In this document: in pieces, positions 18,442 through 26,014 of the stretch
How positions within the stretch are numbered: position 1 is the first letter of the stretch
Layout of the letters: every line of letters begins with the position of its first letter
Assembly (NCBI GenBank): GCA_021647625.1
Contig: JAKIUJ010000019.1
Span: 1-38,832, forward strand
Reading direction: 5' to 3'
Length of the DNA stretch: 38,832 nucleotides
Origin: Desulfobacula sp.
GTDB taxonomy: Bacteria; Desulfobacterota; Desulfobacteria; Desulfobacterales; Desulfobacteraceae
Translations under genes and position numbers: made by a program
The notes under the pieces: generated by a model
What the model was told of the DNA's origin: nothing
Seen by the model: the letters and a program-made list of their open reading frames with translations, nothing else
The model's database searches: none

Positions 18442-19583
18442 TTCAGTAAAACCGGTTGATAATGCTCAATTTCCCCTTCAATTATTTTCCTGTAGTGCCG
18501 TGCCTGATAAATGATCACATCGCTATAGCTGAATTCACGATCAGCCGGAGGATAGTAAAAATTAGTTGTTAATTTCCGTTCAAAGGCATCAATTACCCGT
18601 TTAAAGCCAGGGCTTTTCAATTTAACCGGATATTTTCCAGCAAATTTGTTGTTCGCGGTGAAAGAATTGACTCTTTGTTCTGGTAAGTCAAAACAATTCG
18701 AATCTGAACTCTGTGGAGAAATCATTCCTATAGGATCTTTTGATACATCTGGAAAATTTGGATTTGCAATGTCTTTATCTCCGGGTATTTTAATTTCAAA
18801 ATCATCAATTTGAAGAATCTTAAGATTAAAAAGAGAGATTGTCAGTGTATCTGCGATGATCGAACGAAATTCTTCCATCAAATCGAGAACAAGAGAGTAA
18901 CGCCCATAATCAATGGTGTGCAAAAATCCAGGATAAGGATTTAAACCGGCTATTCTCACGCCAGCATATACCCGATTCATAAGAAAGGTATAAAGCAGGG
19001 ACAGGACCGCATTTACCGGATCGGTAGGGGGCCTTCTTACTCGTTTATTGAACCCCATATTTTGAATAAACCCTTGTTTCAATCCCTGAAAATAAATTGT
19101 ACTTCCCCGCCCTTCATATCCTCGAACCGTGTCGATGCTTGCAGCATTTTCAAGTTGATGAATAAGTGTAAGGATTTGCTTTGCACTTTTGCCGGCATCC
19201 TTTTGTTTTCTACTACGCTTTATCCGCATGAGAAATGTTGCCATATTAGTCAGTTTTCCTGAAATAATGCTTTTTGCCATGCGTAGACCAAATTCTGAAT
19301 TATCCAGTAACAGGAATTGTTTTTTCTGCAAAAATATATTTTTTGACTCAGTCGGTGTAAGCCTGCCAAGATATCTGCCTGTTTTTGTCAAATAGACAGT
19401 GTCGATATTTTTTCTCATCAGTTGACACAACGCACCATGTGTAATTTCAATATTTCCAAACAATAAAAGTTGTTTAAGCTTATAGGTAAACAGTGTGTGA
19501 TATGTGGCATTTCCCTTTCTTACCACCAGATGCTGTCCTTCTTTTATTATTTTTGTTCCCTGGGTTCTAATGTATACAATCAT
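18438..19583 (-). CDS. cas1: CRISPR-associated endonuclease Cas1
   Basis: SIDTVRGYEGRGSTIYFQ (catalytic Glu), PYPGFLHTIDYGRYSLVLDLMEEFR (catalytic His and acidic residue); 381 aa. Confidence 0.95.
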   Translation of the reverse strand: MIVYIRTQGTKIIKEGQHLVVRKGNATYHTLFTYKLKQLLLFGNIEITHGALCQLMRKNIDTVYLTKTGRYLGRLTPTESKNIFLQKKQFLLLDNSEFGLRMAKSIISGKLTNMATFLMRIKRSRKQKDAGKSAKQILTLIHQLENAASIDTVRGYEGRGSTIYFQGLKQGFIQNMGFNKRVRRPPTDPVNAVLSLLYTFLMNRVYAGVRIAGLNPYPGFLHTIDYGRYSLVLDLMEEFRSIIADTLTISLFNLKILQIDDFEIKIPGDKDIANPNFPDVSKDPIGMISPQSSDSNCFDLPEQRVNSFTANNKFAGKYPVKLKSPGFKRVIDAFERKLTTNFYYPPADREFSYSDVIIYQARHYRKIIEGEIEHYQPVLLK

Positions 19584-19609
19584 AAGCTGCCTCCTTGAGT
19601 TTGATAACC

Positions 19610-19653
19610 ATTATAGGAAGCAGCCAGAATTGTTTCAAAGACTGCAACGTTAC
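19610..19653 (-). promoter_or_regulatory. Putative cas1 promoter: TATAAT with upstream GTAACGTTGCA motif
   Basis: Minus-strand GTAACGTTGCA (19643-19653) and TATAAT (19610-19615), then AAGGAGG and ATG; the 11-mer also precedes cas6. Confidence 0.5.
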
Positions 19654-19683
19654 AGCAATACAAATTGTCAAAGAGCAAAGGAT

Positions 19684-21009
19684 TTATGTCGAAATATTTT
19701 TTTCAACCTGTTGAATAATTTTTTTTAGTTCATTTGTTAATGTGTTTGCTTTTGCCGGGTCTTCATTAAACCCACAATGATTGATATCATTTCTTAAATT
19801 ACTAAGATTTCTATGAGTTTCTACAATAGCTTTGTTTTTCTTATAAAAATTTAATAATTTATTTGTTATTTTTTGCTCCTCGGATCTGTTTTTATCAATT
19901 TTTTCAGGAGACCTATCAAAAAAAATATAAACTGCCTGATTAACTAATTTTCTATTTTTGCTTTGGAAATTATAAGGGTCTTCACCTATCCTTGTAAGAA
20001 AGTATGATATCAGCGTTTCCTGCAATATTGTATAACCCTGCTGGATTAAGTTATGTTCAAGACACCATTTTGCAGCCTGAATACCATCTTTGTCAAAATT
20101 TTCAGGGAAAGAGTCCATCTGTCTGTTTATTTTTTCAAGTAAAGGTCTTAAGGGCTTGTTTAAAGACTCATTAAGTTTTATTTTTTTACAATCATCAAGA
20201 TTTATTTTCAATCTCACAATATTATTCGAAATATCTCGTCCCCGGCAAGTTGAAAGAGTTTTTGTAAACGCCTCAAGATTATTTGCAAATTTTCGAATTA
20301 TATGTTGTGACCTATCCCTTCCTTTTGTCCGCGATAAGATTGTTCTTGCTGATTTTTCAGCAAGCTTACTGACCAATGATGCATTACCGCTTTTTAAAAA
20401 CTGATCAATCCCAACTGACCATTCCATAAGATGATCAAAAGAAGTTAAATCGATTATGGGAATAATTCTTTTTTCAAGCGGGATTTTCTTTACATCCGGA
20501 AAGTTTCCAAGTGCTTCCATGGCACCATAGTATAATCCATCCAGTGAAACATCTTTAATGACTTTAGCATAGTTTAAAATCACTATTGCAAGCATGGGGA
20601 TTGACCTGAAGGCATGGGTTATATCAAATATAATTTCCGTATCCTGTTCTATTTCATCAAACACAATCGAAAAAATTTCCCATATTTCAGCTTCATTTTT
20701 CCCATCCGGAATATTGATCTGTTTGATGGAACAATTTAATTTCAGGTCGGAAAGACGTTTTTCAAGACCGATTCTATCAAGATATTCTCCGGTTTTTCTA
20801 TCTTTATGGCCATTGTCTTTCCAGTTATTTTGGTAGGCATTTTTTGTTGTAAAAATCAGTACTTTGTCATTGCTCGACCAGTTATTACAATGCAGTTTAA
20901 TCGTTGCTTCCTGCACAAATCGAACATTTTTTATAAGCTTATTCTGAAATTTATATGAGCACTCAAGATAATCATTGGTTCCAAGGAAAGATATAAAAAT
21001 TTTTGCCAT
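19684..21009 (-). CDS. TM1812/TIGR02221-family CARF-HEPN protein (Csx1/Csx2-like), putative cyclic-oligoadenylate-activated RNase
   Basis: MAKIFISFLGTNDYLECSY and FDITHAFRSIPMLAI CARF motifs; C-terminal RNDINH matches the HEPN RX4-6H motif. Confidence 0.88.
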   Translation of the reverse strand: MAKIFISFLGTNDYLECSYKFQNKLIKNVRFVQEATIKLHCNNWSSNDKVLIFTTKNAYQNNWKDNGHKDRKTGEYLDRIGLEKRLSDLKLNCSIKQINIPDGKNEAEIWEIFSIVFDEIEQDTEIIFDITHAFRSIPMLAIVILNYAKVIKDVSLDGLYYGAMEALGNFPDVKKIPLEKRIIPIIDLTSFDHLMEWSVGIDQFLKSGNASLVSKLAEKSARTILSRTKGRDRSQHIIRKFANNLEAFTKTLSTCRGRDISNNIVRLKINLDDCKKIKLNESLNKPLRPLLEKINRQMDSFPENFDKDGIQAAKWCLEHNLIQQGYTILQETLISYFLTRIGEDPYNFQSKNRKLVNQAVYIFFDRSPEKIDKNRSEEQKITNKLLNFYKKNKAIVETHRNLSNLRNDINHCGFNEDPAKANTLTNELKKIIQQVEKNIST

Positions 21010-21101
21010 GATACATAGCTTCCTTTTTTAAAGTTTTAAAGCCGTTTCATCTGCCAGGAATATCCCATGGTGGTAATAAGTATATTCAAACCATATTCCC
21101 T

Positions 21102-21443
21102 TTAGCTATTCAATTGTTTAACGATACGATTCAAGACATCTTCAAGAAATATTTCTGTTGATTCAATCACTTTATCTCCTAAGTGCTTGTGATGCGGAAA
21201 TGTTAAAATATCTGTCCAGTGATTTGTATTATCCCACCGACAAATTAAATCTTCAGAAAAATTTGTCCAATGATACGCATATTTTCTCTCTTGATTCTCA
21301 AAAATATATTCTTTGATATGGAGGATAGAATCATCAATAAATACGATTTGTGCTTTAAATCGAAATAATTTTCCTTCTTGTTCATGAAGGAAAACACGAA
21401 ATGATTTAATAAAATGATCATGCCTGGCAATCAGGTCAAGCAT
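21102..21443 (-). CDS. TumE-like (DUF6516) toxin
   Basis: IDDSILHIKEYIFENQERKYAYHW...ICRWDNTNHWTDILTFPHHKHLGDKVIESTEIFLEDVLNRI; overlaps an upstream antitoxin-like ORF. Confidence 0.75.
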   Translation of the reverse strand: MLDLIARHDHFIKSFRVFLHEQEGKLFRFKAQIVFIDDSILHIKEYIFENQERKYAYHWTNFSEDLICRWDNTNHWTDILTFPHHKHLGDKVIESTEIFLEDVLNRIVKQLNS

Positions 21444-21750
21444 ATTCCAGTTCCAATTTTTGTTTTTTCAGCCTATCCATTGATTCTGTTGCAAAACGCC
21501 AGTCTAAATAATCATCCTCTTCAGAAAAGACTTCTTTATTTTGTAATTTTGTAATTTTTATCTGAAATTTTTTAAAGGGCATATTATATTTTGTTTCAAA
21601 CAGCTTGCTTTCCATTTCAAATTTTTCAATTTTTGCCATAAGCATAATCAAAGCCTGATTTTTCACAAAAGATTTTAAATCTTTAAAACCTAACTGAATC
21701 ACAATGGCTTCTGATTGTTCTGCAAATTTTAGATCCAAAGATGTATCCAT
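21436..21750 (-). CDS. TumA-like antitoxin partner
   Basis: Small ORF 8 bp overlapping the TumE-like toxin; start assigned to MDTSLDLKF because GGGAGG lies 7 nt upstream (the ORF track extends to 21813). Confidence 0.6.
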   Translation of the reverse strand: MDTSLDLKFAEQSEAIVIQLGFKDLKSFVKNQALIMLMAKIEKFEMESKLFETKYNMPFKKFQIKITKLQNKEVFSEEDDYLDWRFATESMDRLKKQKLELEYA

Positions 21751-21853
21751 TTTATTGCCTCCCATTGTTTTGTTAAAAAAAATACATGCAGTTTCTATTT
21801 CCTGCGTGCTCAATTTTAATATTATACTACAATAAGTTCAATGTTTCGAGGTG

Positions 21854-21960
21854 TTAGGAATCGTTACAAAAATAACTTGATCTAAATTGTTTCCAAAATC
21901 CCTAAAAAGACTGGATATTTAGAAAACAAAAGATCAAGTAATTTTGGAGCCGATCCTTAG
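21854..21960. mobile_element. MITE-like element, copy B
   Basis: TTAGGAATCGTTACAAAAATAACTTGATC...GATCAAGTAATTTTGGAGCCGATCCTTAG; imperfect terminal inverted repeats; clearly similar to copy A, same orientation. Confidence 0.75.
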
Positions 21961-21973
21961 TATCTAATAACCA

Positions 21974-22384
21974 TCACATTCCATACCGCCTGAATCTACA
22001 AAATTTAAACAAATGCTCCATTTTCACTGCTCCATCTTCCTGAACGCTTTCAAAAGCTTTTCTTTCTGATGTTGCATAAACAGGAATTAATTTCTTTTCA
22101 AAGGCAAACTGCACCATTAAAAAAGTAGCACCAAAATCACCCTGGATCAGGATATAGTCATTCTTTTGCGTTTTGTTTTCAACCCACTGTTTAAAAGGAA
22201 GTAGAAAATTATCTACACCTTCAACATTTGGAGGGATATTACCCCATTTTTTCTTGAGATCCGGTGGCAACAGCGTAAATTTACTAATATTAAGATTCTC
22301 CGTTGCATTAGATTTTTGTTGATCTGAAATTGTGTGATTCAATAATACAGTCATAGAAACCATTTGATATCTAACCATCTCCAA
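21974..22384 (-). CDS. Csx20-like CRISPR-associated protein (putative ring nuclease)
   Basis: TVLLNHTISDQQKSNATENLNISKFTLLPPDLKKKWGNIPP...DYILIQGDFGATFLMVQFAFEKKLIPVYATSERKA...HLFKFCRFRRYG matches my recollection of Csx20; start overlaps the csm5 3' end. Confidence 0.7.
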   Translation of the reverse strand: MEMVRYQMVSMTVLLNHTISDQQKSNATENLNISKFTLLPPDLKKKWGNIPPNVEGVDNFLLPFKQWVENKTQKNDYILIQGDFGATFLMVQFAFEKKLIPVYATSERKAFESVQEDGAVKMEHLFKFCRFRRYGM

Positions 22385-23891
22385 GAATTATTTTTATTTT
22401 TTTTACTTTTATGAATTTTTTATTTTTTTTCTTTTTTTTGTTTACTTTCCATTTCCCTTGTACTGTCCAATACTTTTTTAGAGCATATGCAATTTTTTTT
22501 TGGTCTTCATCGGGCAGGTCATCAAGCTTGTTAAATATTTCCACAACTCGATTTTCTGTTATTGAAGGTTCATCAAATTCAGCTAATAATCTTTGCTCAG
22601 GAGACATCTTTCCCAGTTCAGTTTTACGCTTTTCTTCAGCAATAATTTTTTTTTCAGCTATTTTTGCTTTTTCTTCTTCAGCTTTAATACGTTCCAGCTT
22701 TAACCTTTTTGTATTCTTAATCTCATCCATTCTTCTTTGCTTGTCTTTTTCAATTGCATTCTGATACTCCTGTTCGCTGTCTGAAAACTTTTTTTGTAAA
22801 TCATCTTTCATTTCATACAATGCAGACCATCCAAAAGGGTCAAGACTTTCGTTATGCGATGTTTTTTTTGCATCAGAGGCTAGCCAGAAAGTTGTTGCTT
22901 TGGGTTTATATTTAGGTCTTTCTCCTCTTTTCCCCATAATTTTTATTGATCTATGTCCCTCAACAGTTACTGATTCTGCACCGGAATGCCTCCCGCACCT
23001 GAGAAGAACGGTATTATTGTCACATTCAAAGGAACTTGAAAGCCCGACAACACTCAACTCTTGATCTTCTCGTTTTTTTTCAGACAAATAGAACTCAGAA
23101 GCCCCTTTTAAAAAGAGAGAAAGACTGACCGGCTGATTTATTCCAGCACCTTGTTCAGGCTCTTGTACACTGATTACCCCTTCAAATATTGATCCGGGCT
23201 GAACTGTCTCAAGCAAAAGAGTCATCCCACTTGGTTCTCTTTTCGATGGTTTCTTTTTTTTATTGACACCATAAACAATTTTTGTTTTCACATCGCCAAC
23301 AGGCATAAAATCGGAAACTTTGACGAGCCGGAACGGATCATCATGTGTATCCTTGTAACCCATCAATGCTTTTTCAAGATATTGTCCCTTCTCAAATTTA
23401 TTTTTTGTTTCTGATAATTTTCTTTTCTTTTCAAGCAGATTAAGATATGCAGTTCGCAAAGTACCCTTTACACTGCTTCCCGGCAGATACGGTCGTTGAT
23501 CTATAGATGAGAATGCGGTCCGAAAAATTAAAAAATTATTCAATTCCTGTTGTATTTTTCGTTCATTGGTAATCTTCATAGAAAGAGTCTCGTTATAATG
23601 ATTAATCAACCCTTTGCAGACACTAATCCTACGCCCTTGGGCCGGTTTATTACGTAAAAATTGATAAATTTCTAATATTGATGAAACAGTGCCTTTTGAA
23701 CAAATATCATTAAATACATTTCTATCGCTATCTGAAAGGCTGCTGATAAAATCAAGGGGGTTAAATACTATCATCTGTTGAGTTGCTTCATCCAACACAA
23801 AACCGGTTGGTACATAAACTTCATCGCATCCAATATGTATCGGTGAAAGTGTCTTAATATAACATCTAAATGTTTGTTTATTCATCCTCAT
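22371..23891 (-). CDS. csm5: Type III-A RAMP Csm5 with extended lysine-rich C-terminus
   Basis: CYIKTLSPIHIGCDEVYVPTGFVLDE N-terminus, PYLPGSSVKGTLRTAYLN RAMP motif; position after csm4. Confidence 0.9.
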   Translation of the reverse strand: MRMNKQTFRCYIKTLSPIHIGCDEVYVPTGFVLDEATQQMIVFNPLDFISSLSDSDRNVFNDICSKGTVSSILEIYQFLRNKPAQGRRISVCKGLINHYNETLSMKITNERKIQQELNNFLIFRTAFSSIDQRPYLPGSSVKGTLRTAYLNLLEKKRKLSETKNKFEKGQYLEKALMGYKDTHDDPFRLVKVSDFMPVGDVKTKIVYGVNKKKKPSKREPSGMTLLLETVQPGSIFEGVISVQEPEQGAGINQPVSLSLFLKGASEFYLSEKKREDQELSVVGLSSSFECDNNTVLLRCGRHSGAESVTVEGHRSIKIMGKRGERPKYKPKATTFWLASDAKKTSHNESLDPFGWSALYEMKDDLQKKFSDSEQEYQNAIEKDKQRRMDEIKNTKRLKLERIKAEEEKAKIAEKKIIAEEKRKTELGKMSPEQRLLAEFDEPSITENRVVEIFNKLDDLPDEDQKKIAYALKKYWTVQGKWKVNKKKKKNKKFIKVKKIKIILGDG

Positions 23892-24889
23892 AGATTTTGC
23901 TCCAGTTTTATTGGTAGAAAAGGAGTATAACCCTGTACAACTGTTTCAGGCATAACTTTTGAAACACCTGTTACAGCACTGCCAATATACGATTTTTTAT
24001 ATTGCTGATTTTTCATATAAAAAACGGATGCCTCATCCACCATTATTACAGGATTTTTAAACGGGTTTTTTGAATAAGCCAGATTACCGCCATGCTTACC
24101 AAACCTTGTAAAAGTGCTTGAATATATTTTATCGAAATGGGTTGTATCAGGTACTGATGGAGCAAGAGAATAAACAGCTTTAAAGTCATCATTGTTTATT
24201 GTAAGCAATTGACTGCCAATAACTTTAAACCGTCCCATCCCTGTTGAAGCATCACGCCCAAAGCCCCAGGACCCAATTCTCTCAAGACCTTTTACAACTT
24301 GTTCAATATTATCTATTGCATCTTTGTCAATAAGTACAAAAACAGATAATAAAATTTCCGGGGTGTAATATATGTTTTCCTTTGAATAAGGAGCAAATCG
24401 ATTCTCTCCAGTGGTGCTGGTCATTCTGTTTATGGTGTTGTGTTGTTGAGATACACTCTTTGTAATGTGTTCAGATTCATTATTTTTGATTTTCTCACAA
24501 AGTTGTTCTTCTGTAATAAATTCAGTGGTCGCAAAATCAATACTTGAATTTTTCTCAACCATTATCCATTTTTTCTTTTTATTATCTTTTACCTGTTTTA
24601 TAGTTTCAAGTCTGTTTTTACCAGATTTAAAAAGCATGGATAAAGGCATCTCTGGACGTTTTAAGGCATAATACTCTATTGAATTGTCCACTATCTTTGG
24701 AAAGGCAGAAGAAAATATAGCAAATGGTTTTTCCTTATACAATTTAATCTGTTTGTTAAGACCACCTTCCACAAGAGATGGATCATAATTTGCCTGCCAG
24801 CAAAAATGTCCGAACAGTGTATCACCCTTTAAAGGAGTTCCAAATCCAGATAGAGGCTTAATTGTTATTTCAAAGAATTTCAAAATCAT
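23888..24889 (-). CDS. csm4: Type III-A RAMP Csm4
   Basis: PLSGFGTPLKGDTLFGHFCWQ N-terminus, IGSWGFGRDASTGMGRFKV glycine-rich loop. Confidence 0.92.
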   Translation of the reverse strand: MILKFFEITIKPLSGFGTPLKGDTLFGHFCWQANYDPSLVEGGLNKQIKLYKEKPFAIFSSAFPKIVDNSIEYYALKRPEMPLSMLFKSGKNRLETIKQVKDNKKKKWIMVEKNSSIDFATTEFITEEQLCEKIKNNESEHITKSVSQQHNTINRMTSTTGENRFAPYSKENIYYTPEILLSVFVLIDKDAIDNIEQVVKGLERIGSWGFGRDASTGMGRFKVIGSQLLTINNDDFKAVYSLAPSVPDTTHFDKIYSSTFTRFGKHGGNLAYSKNPFKNPVIMVDEASVFYMKNQQYKKSYIGSAVTGVSKVMPETVVQGYTPFLPIKLEQNL

Positions 24890-24895
24890 TCCTCC

Positions 24896-25588
24896 TTAAA
24901 AAGGTTCTATTGATTCAAATTTCTTTTGTAATTCTTTGTCGTCAAAACTGAATCTTACCTGCCCATAGCCCCGGCTTCCACTGCCTCCAAGGGCATCCAT
25001 TTCCAGAAGTTTAATCCCCTGGAGTAAAAAATCTTCAAGATTTTCATTTTCTTCAAGATTTTTTAATGAAATTGAAAAAGAAAATTCTACTCCGGAAGGC
25101 ACTCGTTCCATAAACCTTGGATTAGAAGCTGTCCCTTTAATGCGGTCAATACTGTTTTCTGATTTTACTTCGAAAAATGCAAAGTTATCATTTAAGGCCT
25201 GATTTTTCCATTCTTCGGCGATAGGAGAGTCAGCAAATGATGCTCTGCAAGGACCAATATTATACTCATCTTCGTCTGCTCCGCTTGCACCAAATAATTT
25301 AATGATATTTTTACACTCTTCAAGTTCATCTCCATCAAGGTTCTTTAAATCTTTAAAACCAAGTGGACTTCCTTTTGTTTTACCCATTTGCCCGCTTCGC
25401 ATTTCCAGCAAAGATCTGATTTTTCCTTTAAGTGATGAACCCGGGATATATGGTTCATCAGTATGGGGATGTTTAACAACAGGATTATCAGTACCTCCAA
25501 TTTTAATTTCAGTATCACCGGCGCCAATATGAAGGCCACTTTTTAAAGTTATGATCCCTTGAATTTCTTTTATATTAATAAGTTTCAT
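24896..25588 (-). CDS. csm3: Type III-A RAMP Csm3 (Cas7-like, target RNA cleavage)
   Basis: GLHIGAGDTEIKIGGTDNPVVKHPHTDEPYIPGSSLKGKIRSLLE; C-terminal GGSGSRGYGQVRF; conserved Asp in GGTDNPVV. Confidence 0.95.
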   Translation of the reverse strand: MKLINIKEIQGIITLKSGLHIGAGDTEIKIGGTDNPVVKHPHTDEPYIPGSSLKGKIRSLLEMRSGQMGKTKGSPLGFKDLKNLDGDELEECKNIIKLFGASGADEDEYNIGPCRASFADSPIAEEWKNQALNDNFAFFEVKSENSIDRIKGTASNPRFMERVPSGVEFSFSISLKNLEENENLEDFLLQGIKLLEMDALGGSGSRGYGQVRFSFDDKELQKKFESIEPF

Positions 25589-25602
25589 AATTCGTTCTCC
25601 TA

Positions 25603-26010
25603 TTATTTATTTGAAGGGCAATAGAATTTGTAAAATCCATAAAAAGCTTCAAAAAGATTAGCAAATACAGCAAGGTCTTCCGGAGCTTCTATCTGTTTGA
25701 TCGATGTTTTCATAAAATTTAAAAAGTTGTCGGAAATAAGATTACGGCCTTTGGCATAAGCGATTTTTGCTATAATCATATTCACCATGGGTAAAATATT
25801 GTCCCACTCTGAATTTTTATTTTTAGCTGCCATATTAAGACGAACAACTTCATCATAAAATTTTCTGATTTGAGATATTTTATTTGGGTCACCTTTTTCA
25901 CGTCTATAATCATCAGCTAATTGTTTTGCTAAACTCTCTGCTCTATCAGAAAACAATTTAGGATCAATCTTCTTGTTCTCCCTGTCTGTCCATAGTTCAA
26001 TTATTTCCAT
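25603..26010 (-). CDS. csm2: Type III-A small subunit Csm2
   Basis: Helical protein SQIRKFYDEVVRLN...MVNMIIAKIAYAKGR...FMKTSIKQI; between cas10 and csm3. Confidence 0.9.
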   Translation of the reverse strand: MEIIELWTDRENKKIDPKLFSDRAESLAKQLADDYRREKGDPNKISQIRKFYDEVVRLNMAAKNKNSEWDNILPMVNMIIAKIAYAKGRNLISDNFLNFMKTSIKQIEAPEDLAVFANLFEAFYGFYKFYCPSNK

Positions 26011-26014
26011 TTTT

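Noticed and set aside
22382-22440. Long poly-T tract resembling a terminator or phase-variable homopolymer
   Set aside because: It is the antisense of the lysine-rich Csm5 C-terminus (AAA codons) within an intact ORF and has no adjoining GC-rich stem.
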